A stretch of 64,000 nucleotides of DNA. Origin: Kribbella sp. CA-293567 (GTDB lineage: Bacteria; Actinomycetota; Actinomycetes; Propionibacteriales; Kribbellaceae). Positions within the stretch are counted from its first letter, which is position 1; each line of letters opens with the position of its first letter. Made by a program: the position numbers and the translations under genes. This document shows positions 25,477 through 32,701 of the stretch, in pieces. The stretch is from the NCBI RefSeq assembly GCF_027627575.1, contig NZ_CP114065.1, forward strand, positions 806,001 to 870,000. The letters run 5' to 3'. The notes below the pieces were generated by a model, which made no database searches, was not told where the DNA came from, and was given only the letters and a program-made list of their open reading frames with translations.

Positions 25477-25923
25477 TCAGAGAGCTAACTCAGCACGCGA
25501 AGGAATCCACGGCTGCCACAGCAGTGGCATACCGGCCTCCTCGGGCGTGCGGCAGCCTTTCTTCTCGTTGCAACGTGCGTGCGCGGCGACAGCGTTCAGC
25601 CACTCGCCGCGGCCACCACGGGACCGGGGTACGACGTGGTCCATCGTGGTGGCGCCGGTTTGGCCGCAGTACGCACAGCGGTGCTTGTCGCGCTTCAGCA
25701 CGCCGACTCGCGTGTACTGCAGGCGACCGGAGGCGTAGCGCCATTTGGTGACGACGTAGCGCACCAGGCGCAGTACGCGGGGGAAGGGGAAGGGACCGAT
25801 GCTGGCGCCGTCGTGCGCTTCCTCGACGACCGCGACCTCCCGGACAAGCATCCGGATGGCGTGCTGGACCGACACGACGTGCAGCTGCTCATATGAGGCA
25901 TTGAGCACGATGACACCGCTCAT
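25477..25923 (-). CDS. HNH endonuclease-family protein
   Basis: 148 aa with AGGAGGAACCACC before the ATG. The N-terminus MSGVIVLNASYEQLHVVSVQ and the C-terminal HNH core (RCAYCGQTGATTMDHVVPRS, RGEWLNAVAAHARCNEKKG) are seen: CxxC and a later Cys for zinc, and DHVVPRSRGG plus NAVAAHARCN for the catalytic His/Asn/His. Proteins of this length with this N-terminus are widespread in actinobacteria; their biological role is not settled. It ends 32 nt before the tRNA-like RNA and may share its transcript with rtcB. Confidence 0.9.
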   Translation of the reverse strand: MSGVIVLNASYEQLHVVSVQHAIRMLVREVAVVEEAHDGASIGPFPFPRVLRLVRYVVTKWRYASGRLQYTRVGVLKRDKHRCAYCGQTGATTMDHVVPRSRGGRGEWLNAVAAHARCNEKKGCRTPEEAGMPLLWQPWIPSRAELAL

Positions 25924-26024
25924 GGTGGTTCCTCCTCTCCTCCAGTGTGCCCGACGGGTAGTTGCCGGGTCAGCTTTCTCGGTGCCGTCGCTCGATCGGG
26001 TGATGGCACCGACTTGTGATGCGG

Positions 26025-26098
26025 TACGCCCGGCAGGACTCGAACCTGCAACCACCTGCTTCGTAGGCAGGCACTCTCTCCGGTTGAGCTACGGGCGT
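26025..26098 (-). tRNA. tRNA-Arg (anticodon ACG)
   Basis: Reverse strand cloverleaf: acceptor ACGCCCG/CGGGCGT, D arm GCTC...GAGT with CCGG, anticodon stem CCTGC/GCAGG with loop CTACGAA, T arm TGCAGG-TTCGAGT-CCTGC. Discriminator A; no CCA encoded. The ACG (inosine-modified) anticodon reads CGN codons. It is the first element of a reverse-strand run leading to the HNH and rtcB genes. Confidence 0.93.
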
Positions 26099-26104
26099 CG
26101 ACCG

Positions 26105-26140
26105 GCCCTGCGCCGGACTTTCGGATGCCCGGCGCAGGGC
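26105..26140. other. 12-bp perfect hairpin just upstream of tRNA-Arg
   Basis: GCCCTGCGCCGG and CCGGCGCAGGGC pair around a 12-nt loop, 7 bp from the tRNA 5' end. It may stop read-through into the tRNA or be a precursor leader structure. No T-run follows. Confidence 0.5.
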
Positions 26141-26322
26141 GCGTGCGTGGCCGGCAGTGGCGATCGGACCCTCGCCCGGTCGCATGCCGCCGACCTTGTT
26201 GTGGCGCCCGCTCGGCCGGTAGCTGAGCATGCTGCGGGCACCTGGTCTGGCTATTTGGGAATGCAGTTGTCAAGAATTCGAATTGCGGCTTGATGGGCGC
26301 AATGGTAATTGTGGCGACACAA

Positions 26323-26365
26323 CAAAAGAGCCGCCTAGCTCCGGTGTTCCCGGCTCTGGCGGCTC
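26323..26365 (-). terminator. Rho-independent terminator of the small gene at 26383
   Basis: On the reverse strand, GAGCCGCC pairs with GGCGGCTC around an inner GAGCCGGG/CCGGAGC-like stem, followed by TTTTGTTGTG. This is one of the few classical U-tract terminators in the window, 18 bp after a small open frame. Confidence 0.75.
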
Positions 26366-26382
26366 CTGCTGATCAGCGAAGA

Positions 26383-26526
26383 TCAGTCGGGCGGACCGCC
26401 GTACCTCGGGGTCAGGCTTCCTGCGAACAGGTGGATCTCGACGTTTTGACGCACGGATCGCAGGCAGGTGGACAACGGCATGCGCTCGTAGCGCCACGCC
26501 TGCCCGAACTCCCGCTTGCCGGTCAC
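26383..26526 (-). CDS. Possible 47-aa small protein
   Basis: GTG start with AGGAG 6 nt upstream. The frame reads VTGKREFGQAWRYERMPLST and ends FAGSLTPRYGGPPD, directly followed by a U-tract terminator. RBS, compact frame and terminator together suggest a real short gene; no family recognised. It contains one Cys and no membrane segment. Confidence 0.45.
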   Translation of the reverse strand: MTGKREFGQAWRYERMPLSTCLRSVRQNVEIHLFAGSLTPRYGGPPD

Positions 26527-26628
26527 TGTGCTCTCCTGATCTGTCGATGCTTGCGGGCATTAGTTTGACCTATGCCCACAATCGAAGTCAATGTATTTGC
26601 GGCTACTTCTATTCCCCCGGCTATTTCG

Positions 26629-26997
26629 TCAGCCGCGGTCGTGCAGGGTGATCTGGTAGCCGTCGGGGTCGGCGAAGGTGAAGGTCCGGCCGAACGGCCC
26701 GTCGATCGGCGCGGAGACGATGGGGTGCCCGTCGGCGGCGAGGGCGTCGTGGATGGCCTGGACATCGGTGGCGTGAAGCCAGATCGCGGCGCCGATGCCG
26801 GGCCGGCCGGCGGCGTCGAGATCCGTGCCGGGAACGAGGTCGCGGAGCGCGAACGCGATCGGCTTCGTCTCGAAGACCACGGCGTGCGGAGGACCGGCTT
26901 GGGCGCGGACCAGACCGAGGTACCGCTCGTAGAACGCCTGGGAGGCGGCGAGGTCGCGCGCCTGCAGCGAGATGAAGTCGGGACCGGTGACGGGCAT
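26629..26997 (-). CDS. VOC (glyoxalase/bleomycin-resistance) superfamily protein
   Basis: 122 aa with the paired beta-alpha-beta-beta-beta modules of the VOC fold: FISLQARDLAASQAFYERYL, then PIDGPFGRTFTFADPDGYQI. Metal-ligand residues are not conserved strongly enough to assign a reaction. It is divergent from a MarR regulator with two operator copies in the 63-bp gap, so this gene is probably controlled by that regulator. Confidence 0.85.
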   Translation of the reverse strand: MPVTGPDFISLQARDLAASQAFYERYLGLVRAQAGPPHAVVFETKPIAFALRDLVPGTDLDAAGRPGIGAAIWLHATDVQAIHDALAADGHPIVSAPIDGPFGRTFTFADPDGYQITLHDRG

Positions 26998-27017
26998 GAT
27001 GCTGCTCCTTCGCTTCG

Positions 27018-27061
27018 TGTCAGTATCCTGACACGCATCAAGCTATGTCAGAATCCTGACA
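27018..27061. promoter_or_regulatory. Duplicated 16-bp MarR operator
   Basis: TGTCAGTATCCTGACA (27018-27033) and TGTCAGAATCCTGACA (27046-27061) are near-identical palindromes, centres 28 bp apart. The second overlaps the first base of the MarR start codon. They occupy the gap between the divergent VOC and MarR genes and should mediate repression of both. Confidence 0.85.
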
Positions 27062-27501
27062 TGAGTCAAGACGGTGTCGACCTGCAGACGTCACTGGGCT
27101 ACCTGCTCAAAGAGGCGTCGAGCGCCCTGCGTACAGCCATGGAGGAGGTCCTGCGCCCCCTCGGCATGAACGTGACCCGCTACGCCTGCCTGGAACTCCT
27201 GGCCCAACGCCCCGGCCTCTCGAACTCCGACCTGGCCCGCGGCGCCTTCGTCACCCGCCAGTCGATGAACGTCCTCCTCCAGGCCCTGGAGCGCGAGGGC
27301 TATGTGACAAGACCCGCCCAGGCCCCCGTAGGCAAGATCCTCCCCACCCAACTCACCCCACTCGGCCAAGCCGCCCTCAAAGAGGCCACCGCAGCCGTCC
27401 GCTCCGTCGAACTACGAATGCTCACCGACCTGACCCCCACCGACCAGTCAGCCGCCTTCCGCATCCTGCAATCCATGATCCACTCCCTCCGCACCCCCTG
27501 A
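27061..27501 (+). CDS. MarR-family transcriptional regulator
   Basis: 146 aa. Winged-helix core: VTRYACLELLAQRPGLSNSD, LARGAFVTRQSMNVLLQALE, REGYVTRPAQAPVGKILPTQ. It likely senses a small toxic molecule and releases the two palindromes upstream. The ATG lies inside the second operator copy, implying a leaderless or very short leader transcript and tight autoregulation. Confidence 0.92.
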   Translation: MSQDGVDLQTSLGYLLKEASSALRTAMEEVLRPLGMNVTRYACLELLAQRPGLSNSDLARGAFVTRQSMNVLLQALEREGYVTRPAQAPVGKILPTQLTPLGQAALKEATAAVRSVELRMLTDLTPTDQSAAFRILQSMIHSLRTP

Positions 27502-27588
27502 CCCGCCCCTCTTCCCCGCTCCGCGGGCATCCCGATTCGGAATCAGCCCGCCACCCCGCTACACTCTTGCATCGGCCCCCGGGCCACC

Positions 27589-27661
27589 GCCGCCTTAGCT
27601 CAGTCGGCAGAGCGTCTCACTCGTAATGAGAAGGTCATCGGTTCGATTCCGATAGGCGGCT
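27589..27661 (+). tRNA. tRNA-Thr (anticodon CGT)
   Basis: Cloverleaf with acceptor GCCGCCT/AGGCGGC, D arm AGCTC...GAGC, anticodon stem TCTCA/TGAGA with loop CTCGTAA, T arm ATCGG-TTCGATT-CCGAT; CCA follows at 27662-27664. The copy is intact. Its 3' part is the left end of the integrated element, a standard target for tyrosine recombinases. Confidence 0.95.
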
Positions 27662-27717
27662 CCACCAGAACCCCCAGGTCAGAGGCCAGTTTCCTCGCCC
27701 GGGGGTTTCTTGTTTCC
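27618..27717 (+). repeat. Left attachment repeat (attL), 100 bp
   Basis: Perfectly identical to 33978-34077. It starts in the anticodon stem of tRNA-Thr (CACTCGTAATGAG), covers the tRNA 3' part with CCA and the following terminator, and ends at TTTCTTGTTTCC. The offset of 6,360 bp defines the element. Confidence 0.95.
27668..27708 (+). terminator. tRNA-Thr terminator
   Basis: AACCCCC and GGGGGTT pair across a 27-nt interval, followed by TCTTGTTT. It sits inside the attachment repeat and is therefore duplicated at the right end. Confidence 0.6.
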
Positions 27718-27872
27718 AGCCTCAAGCCCCCCTCCGTGCCCCGTCGTGCCTCCCCGATCCGGGTGGAACCCCGGAGGTTCTGATTGGTGAGGTGCCCGTA
27801 GAGGTCCATCGTCATCGAGTCGGTGGCATGGCATCGCGAATGAGAAGCTGAGTGAGCAACTTCGCGCAACAT
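27718..27872 (-). pseudogene. C-terminal remnant of a tyrosine recombinase (integrase)
   Basis: The reverse-strand frame contains TDSMTMDLYGHLTNQNLRGS. This is the end of a phage-type integrase, with the nucleophilic tyrosine in DLYGHL (codon at 27798-27800), directly next to the attachment repeat as in intact elements. Upstream there is no trace of the R-H-R-H catalytic domain. The frame runs on through the repeat, as often seen for integrases that end at att. Confidence 0.7.
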
Positions 27873-27946
27873 CGCTGACAGGCAACAACGCGTAACCCCA
27901 GACTCGACAGGGCAAGGTACGCAACTACGGAAGCAGGGGACTGATC

Positions 27947-28141
27947 ATGCAACTCACGCTCGTAGCAGGCGATCCGGAGTCTCAGCCCACCAACTCACCC
28001 ACCCTCTACAAGACCGATCGCGGTAGTTGGGTCGTGCAGGGCTGGGTGGTCGACGACCCCGACGCGCTGGCCGCCCTCAACCTTCCGGCCGGTGAGACTG
28101 CCGTCGAGATCCCGGATCGCATGATCCAGTTCTTCAAGTAG
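27947..28141 (+). CDS. Small conserved partner of DUF6879/XRE module
   Basis: 64 aa, MQLTLVAGDPESQPTNSPTL, with the recognisable core TDRGSWVVQGWVVDDPDALA and ending GETAVEIPDRMIQFFK. Proteins of this type repeatedly precede a DUF6879 gene and an XRE regulator in actinobacteria. ATG start 5 bp before the next gene after its stop. Function unknown. Confidence 0.75.
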   Translation: MQLTLVAGDPESQPTNSPTLYKTDRGSWVVQGWVVDDPDALAALNLPAGETAVEIPDRMIQFFK

Positions 28142-28146
28142 GACTC

Positions 28147-28665
28147 GTGGAGGAGATCACCGACGACGAGTTCCAAGAGCTGCTGAAGACGTTCAGCCGC
28201 AGCTCTATTCACCTTGAGACCCGTGACGCGTACGGCACCGAGGTCGAACTGCCTCACATGGCGCAGTGGGCGGCAGGCGAGCCGGATGACCTTGAGTGGC
28301 TTCAAGACTGGTGCTCCACGTTGCGCAGCCACATCGCCGCCGGTCGGACGGTACGACGTGCGCGGATCGTCTCCGAGCCTCTCAGCGACTACCAGCGGTG
28401 GACCCTCGCGATCGGTCATCCGATTGTCGAAGCCGGCGAAGACGTTCGATTCGTGCCCAGACGCGAGGTCTCCGAACTGTGTTTCCCCGGCAATGACTAC
28501 TACGTGTTCGACGACGAGCGAGTTGTGTTCCTGCACTACTCCGGCGCAGGACTGAACAACGCACTGACCACCACGACGAACCCGGCAACCGTCGAGATGT
28601 GCCGCAAGGCATTCGACCAGGTGTGGCCGCTGACGATTCCCTACAGTGAGTACAAGCCCGAATAG
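28147..28665 (+). CDS. DUF6879-family protein
   Basis: 172 aa, GTG start. ELLKTFSRSSIHLETRDAYG, then VRRARIVSEPLSDYQRWTLA and DYYVFDDERVVFLHYSGAG are typical of DUF6879, a family of unknown function encoded beside XRE/DUF5753 regulators. The last 20 nt overlap the regulator start, so the two are translated together. A toxin-antitoxin-like or signalling pair has been proposed for such neighbourhoods; the sequence alone does not decide. Confidence 0.85.
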   Translation: MEEITDDEFQELLKTFSRSSIHLETRDAYGTEVELPHMAQWAAGEPDDLEWLQDWCSTLRSHIAAGRTVRRARIVSEPLSDYQRWTLAIGHPIVEAGEDVRFVPRREVSELCFPGNDYYVFDDERVVFLHYSGAGLNNALTTTTNPATVEMCRKAFDQVWPLTIPYSEYKPE

Positions 28666-29503
28666 CTCAGCCCGAAAGGTTCAGGAAGCCCTCGGGCTAC
28701 GCCTTCGGAATCTGCGCAAAGATGCTGGTCTGACCGGTCGCGAGCTTGCCGCCGCGACCGGCTGGCATTTCACGCGCATCAGCAAGCTGGAGCACGGTGT
28801 GCAGACTCCCACCGATGCCGACATCCGAACTTGGTGCGGAGCATGCGGAGCCGGGGACCAGGTGGCGGACCTTGTCGCCCAGGCGCGGGCCATCGAGTCG
28901 ATGTACGTCGAGTACCGACGACGCGGCTCATCCGGCATCAAGCAACTCATGCTCGCGTTCCAGAAGACCTACGAAACCGCCGAGCAGTTCAGGATCTACG
29001 AACACAACGTCATCCCCGGACTGTTTCAGACGCCCGAGTACATCCGCGCGATGCTCACGTTCTGGACGCGATTTCTCAACACCAGCATCGATGTCGACGA
29101 AGCAGTGGCCGCCCGGTTGCAGCGTCAGACCATCCTCTACGAAAGCCGGCGAAAGTTCACCGTGGTGCTGGAGGAGAACGCGCTACGGACCTGGTTCGGC
29201 ACAGCCGAGACCATGGCCGGCCAGCTCGACCGGCTGCTCTCGTTGATGAATCTCCCGAACATCGCACTCGGGATCGTGCCCGCCATGCTCGAACGCCAGG
29301 GCGTCGGCTCGGCGGGCTTCTGGATGTTCGATGACAAGCTCGTCACCCTCGAAACACCCACCGCCAGCATCGAAATCACCCAGCCGCAAGAGATCCGCCT
29401 CTATGACCGCATGTTCGACCTACTCCGCCAGTCCGCCGTCTACGGCCCGGATGCACGCGCCCTGATCATCCGAACGCAATCCGAGATGAACGCCAGCAAC
29501 TAG
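28646..29503 (+). CDS. XRE-family helix-turn-helix regulator with DUF5753 domain
   Basis: 285 aa from VSTSPNSSARKVQEALG (GTG). The HTH at residues ~14-70 is RLRNLRKDAGLTGRELAAAT plus TRISKLEHGVQTPTDADI. The C-terminal DUF5753 domain is shown by YEHNVIPGLFQTPEYIRAML and LLSLMNLPNIALGIVPAM. Such regulators abound in Streptomyces and Kribbella, often paired with a small DUF397 or DUF6879 partner. Confidence 0.92.
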   Translation: MSTSPNSSARKVQEALGLRLRNLRKDAGLTGRELAAATGWHFTRISKLEHGVQTPTDADIRTWCGACGAGDQVADLVAQARAIESMYVEYRRRGSSGIKQLMLAFQKTYETAEQFRIYEHNVIPGLFQTPEYIRAMLTFWTRFLNTSIDVDEAVAARLQRQTILYESRRKFTVVLEENALRTWFGTAETMAGQLDRLLSLMNLPNIALGIVPAMLERQGVGSAGFWMFDDKLVTLETPTASIEITQPQEIRLYDRMFDLLRQSAVYGPDARALIIRTQSEMNASN

Positions 29504-29550
29504 CCGCAACAACGTAGCCGCCGCGCTAACCCGGTTCCTAGCGTTGCGCT

Positions 29551-29754
29551 ATGACAACCACGGGGAACACGTCGTTCGGAGTCGAGTGGAGCGGCCACCC
29601 CGACGACGACCACACCACCGCGACCGGCTGGCCCACACTTCGGCCGGCCGAACGCTGCGACGGCGAAAACCCGATGACCGGCAGACCCTGCATCAACGGC
29701 GAGCACAAGGGCTACCACCGCGACAACCTCGGCGCGGAGTGGCTGGATGACTAA
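29551..29754 (+). CDS. Small Cys/His protein typical of actinobacterial mobile elements
   Basis: 67 aa from MTTTGNTSFGVEWSGHPDDD. The core RCDGENPMTGRPCINGEHKG plus GYHRD and EWLDD at the end form a Cys-x(n)-Cys-x(4)-His-x(3)-His pattern, suggesting one zinc. Similar short proteins occur on integrative elements and actinophages. No RBS is obvious; the transcript may be leaderless. Confidence 0.65.
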   Translation: MTTTGNTSFGVEWSGHPDDDHTTATGWPTLRPAERCDGENPMTGRPCINGEHKGYHRDNLGAEWLDD

Positions 29755-30262
29755 GCGCCGATACGTTCGCGCCGACAGATGCGCCGTTGGGCCTTCCGCA
29801 CCACAGCCGTCGGTCAACGGAACGGCGTCGGCCGGACGGCGAGGACCCGCGGCACGGCAGCCTCGTCCTTTCCTGGTGCGTCGAGGAGCACCTGATCCAA
29901 GGCTCACGCGGCCCGCGAGTGTCGTCCCGCAGATACCGCCAGTAGGAGTTCCGCAACCTGAGCGTGGGGCGCCAGTACACCCATGACCAGGCGGGGCAGG
30001 GGCCGACCCCTGCATCTGCGCCTGTCCCGCTGGATTCTTCCGCCGACTGATCCGCGACAGCCTAGAAGCCTGGCGACCCCCTGAGGCGCTGACCAATGCC
30101 GCAGTCGATGAACGGGCGACCACGGTCCTTTGATCGGCAGGGTCAGGTCCTCACTCCCCGCGCGATCGACCACATTCCACCGCCGACTAGGCCCCGGATC
30201 GTGCCCAATTCGCCGTCGCTTCTGGTAGGAATACGATCCGGACACGGAAGTGGAGGTGCGGG
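29755..30262. other. 508 bp without a confident gene; decayed coding debris
   Basis: A frame starting at 29747 (MTKRRYVRADRCAVG, ATG inside the previous stop ATGACTAA) loses protein character after ~20 codons. A second frame reads DGEDPRHGSLVLSWCVEEHL to about 29937, and a third near 29998-30130 reads CICACPAGFFRRLIRDSLEAW. Protein-like pieces in three frames suggest a frameshifted, deleted gene. The last ~60 bp must hold the promoter of the ATPase gene. Confidence 0.45.
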
Positions 30263-31771
30263 GTGGACGCTCAGCGGGTTGTGCAATCGATCTCCCTGGG
30301 TTCGCGGGTGGCGGAGGAGGAGCGGGACGATCTGTCCACCTACTTCGTCGAGACCGAGAACTGGCGCAAGGTCTACCAGGGGGAGGCGGACGTGATCTTC
30401 GCGCCGAAGGGCGGCGGGAAGAGCGCGATCTACTCGATGCTGATGGCGCGGGAGAACGACTTCTTCGACCGCGGCATCCTATTGGCGACCGCCGAGAACC
30501 CTAGTGGCGGGACTGCCTTCGCAGAGGTCGAGAAGGAACCGCCGACTTCCGAGGCTGAGTTCATCGGACTGTGGAAGATCTACTTCCTGACGATCGTTGC
30601 GCAGACGCTGGCGGATTACGACCTCACGAGCGACCCGGCGATGCGGTTGTTGGCGAAACTCGAGGAGGCGGGCCTCCTGCCGCCAAGCACGGCGGGCCGC
30701 CGCCAACTAGTGCGCAGGGCCATGGACTACGTCAAGACCTTCTTCCGGCCGCCCGCGTCGATCGAGGCGACGATGAGCGTCGACCCGAGCACCGGCGCGC
30801 CCATGTTCGTCCCCAAGATCACCTTCGTTGAACCGAGCACGGAGCAACGGCAGGCCGGCTCGCTCTTCGTCGATGAACTGTTCGATTTGGCAGAGCAGGC
30901 GCTTTACGATGCTGACGCGTCCATCTGGATCTTGCTGGACCGGCTGGACATCGCCTTCGCCGACTCGGCCAAGCTAGAAACCAACGCACTGCGTGCACTG
31001 TTTCGGGTCTACCGCGACCTTCAGACCAGGCGCAACATCGATCTGAAGATCTTCCTGCGGTCGGACATCTGGGAGTCGATAACGAGGGAAGGCTTCCGGG
31101 AGGCGAGCCACATAACGCGCGACCTGCGCATCGAGTGGAACGAGAACACGCTGCTGCGGCTGGCGGTGCAACGCCTCCTGAGCAGTGACCAACTTCGGTC
31201 ACACTACGGGGTCGACCAGCAGAAGGTTCTGTCCGACATCGAGCAGCAGCGAGCCTTCTTCTACGAGGTGTACCCGCCACAGATCGATCAGGGGAGCAAG
31301 AAGCCCGCGACGATCGATTGGTGTCTCTCTCGCACGAAAGACGGAACCGGGCACAACGCTCCGCGCGAACTGATCCACCTGCTTTCGGAGGCCCGGAACA
31401 GTCAGTTGAACAGGTTTGAGACAGGGCAAGCGGCTCCCGAGGGCGGCACGGTGTTCGACCGTCAGGCGTTCAAGGAGGCGCTTCCGACCGTCTCCAAGGT
31501 GCGCCTGACCCAGACGCTTTACGCGGAGCACCCAAGCCTGCGCTCCTACATCGAGAAACTTGAAGGCCAGAAGACACGCCACAACGTGCCAAGTTTGGCA
31601 GCGATCTGGGGTGCGACGGACGCGGAGGCCGAGAAAGTGGCCGAACAACTGGTTGTCATCGGCCTCTTCGAGCCGAGGCTCAACGACTTCTGGGTGCCGT
31701 TCATGTACCGGCCCGCTCTGGCGATGGTTCAGGGTTCGGCCGAGGGCGTCGTATTGGCAGACGACGAGTAG
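30263..31771 (+). CDS. P-loop ATPase, Sll1717-like family
   Basis: 502 aa, GTG start preceded by GGAGG. Near residue 48 is the Walker A loop IFAPKGGGKSAIYSMLMARE; Walker B is ASIWILLDRLDIAFADS. A likely sensor arginine lies in IDLKIFLRSDIWESI, and ESITREGFREASHITRDLRI precedes a helical C-terminal half. The N-terminal AEEERDDLSTYFVETENWRK is characteristic of the ATPases NCBI names after Sll1717. These stand alone in genomic islands and their function is not established; a defence role is inference. No membrane segments. Confidence 0.8.
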   Translation: MDAQRVVQSISLGSRVAEEERDDLSTYFVETENWRKVYQGEADVIFAPKGGGKSAIYSMLMARENDFFDRGILLATAENPSGGTAFAEVEKEPPTSEAEFIGLWKIYFLTIVAQTLADYDLTSDPAMRLLAKLEEAGLLPPSTAGRRQLVRRAMDYVKTFFRPPASIEATMSVDPSTGAPMFVPKITFVEPSTEQRQAGSLFVDELFDLAEQALYDADASIWILLDRLDIAFADSAKLETNALRALFRVYRDLQTRRNIDLKIFLRSDIWESITREGFREASHITRDLRIEWNENTLLRLAVQRLLSSDQLRSHYGVDQQKVLSDIEQQRAFFYEVYPPQIDQGSKKPATIDWCLSRTKDGTGHNAPRELIHLLSEARNSQLNRFETGQAAPEGGTVFDRQAFKEALPTVSKVRLTQTLYAEHPSLRSYIEKLEGQKTRHNVPSLAAIWGATDAEAEKVAEQLVVIGLFEPRLNDFWVPFMYRPALAMVQGSAEGVVLADDE

Positions 31772-32179
31772 TCGGCCGTGCAACACCCCTAGTCGGGAGT
31801 TGCGAGCCTGAGTGCGCTGCTGAGTTGATCTCTTATGGATCAAGGGCGTGCCTCCGGCGCGCCAGGCCGGGCACGCCCTCCGGGGCGCGGGCCCACGCGG
31901 CCTGCCGGCCGAACCCCGCGCCCCGGAGACCGACCCGGCCTGAAGCCGGAAGAACCTCATACCAAGAGGAAGCGGCCAGGCCCCGTTGTAGGCGTCCGAC
32001 CGCTGGTTAGCTCCGTCCCCCTGGCCGCTCGATTGTCCGGCCACCACGACCTACGTCAAGAGCGCTACGCGTCCCTACGGGATCGAGCAAGCTCGACACT
32101 TGACGTAGGCCGCGCTGACCTGGGTTTGCAGCTATCAGGGGGACGGGGCAGGTGTGGTGGAGCGGGCAAAGCGATCGTT
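31772..32179. other. 408-bp gap between convergent cargo genes
   Basis: No open frame has gene-like composition. The first half (31850-31935) is a very GC-rich run containing CGGGCACGCCCTCCGGGGCG; the second half holds a nested inverted repeat at 32050-32109. It lies between the ends of the ATPase (+) and the membrane-protein gene (-), so it should contain terminators for both. Confidence 0.6.
32050..32109. repeat. Nested inverted repeat
   Basis: Outer arms CCTACGTCAAG (32050-32060) and CTTGACGTAGG (32099-32109) are perfectly complementary. Inside lies TCGAGCAAGCTCGA, a second 6-bp hairpin. It could be a two-tier RNA structure, a terminator or a recombination site. Confidence 0.7.
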
Positions 32180-32701
32180 TCAAGCCTTGAGGTCCGCGTA
32201 AGCGGCGCGTGTGCGCTTCAGACACATCGCGATGGTCAATAGAAGGTGTGAGCAGGTAAGTACGACGCCGCCGGTCCACCATCGATTCACGGAGGCCGCA
32301 TCACCGTCGGACTCCGGGCCAACTGAAGCGCCTGCGAGCACGACAATCGCTGTCGTGACGAGCCCCACGACAACTGCGTAGAGAACGTTCGCAAACAGCT
32401 CATCGATGAGGATGGCTATGCGACTTACTGGTCCGATGCGGTCGTCAGAGCCCACCTGGAGTCGCAGTTGGAAGACGAAGATCACTAACGCAAACAGCAG
32501 GCCCGTAAGGATCGAGACTCCTTGAATCAAGTCCCCCGCAGACGGCAGTTCTCCGCCGCAAAACACCGACACTGCAGCAAGGCCAAGCGGCATGCCTAGG
32601 AACACGAGCAGATCCCGGCGGCGATAGTCACCCGACCGTACGTCAGTCATCGTTCGGTAGTGATCTCCGATGACTGGGAAGAGCGAAGCTTTGCTACTCA
32701 C
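32180..32701 (-). CDS. Four-helix membrane protein coupled to the 325-aa gene
   Basis: 173 aa from GTG at 32701, which overlaps the upstream stop by 4 nt (GTGA). Four hydrophobic segments: LLVFLGMPLGLAAVSVF, GVSILTGLLFALVIFVFQL, FANVLYAVVVGLVTTAIVVL and GGVVLTCSHLLLTIAMCL. The ends are charged and short (VSSKASLFPVIGDHY; RTRAAYADLKA). No family recognised. The size, topology and coupling to a soluble partner resemble membrane effectors of two-gene anti-phage systems, for example KwaA of Kiwa, but I see no sequence evidence for homology. Confidence 0.8.
   Translation of the reverse strand: MSSKASLFPVIGDHYRTMTDVRSGDYRRRDLLVFLGMPLGLAAVSVFCGGELPSAGDLIQGVSILTGLLFALVIFVFQLRLQVGSDDRIGPVSRIAILIDELFANVLYAVVVGLVTTAIVVLAGASVGPESDGDAASVNRWWTGGVVLTCSHLLLTIAMCLKRTRAAYADLKA

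Noticed and set aside
25970..26230. Reverse frame with QPERVPAYEAGGCRFESCRAY
   Set aside because: It is the sense-strand translation of tRNA-Arg and its flanks, another recurrent false protein.
29500..30123. 207-codon reverse frame in the element
   Set aside because: Low-complexity Ala/Gly/Arg composition, no RBS, and antisense to the small Cys/His gene at 29551.
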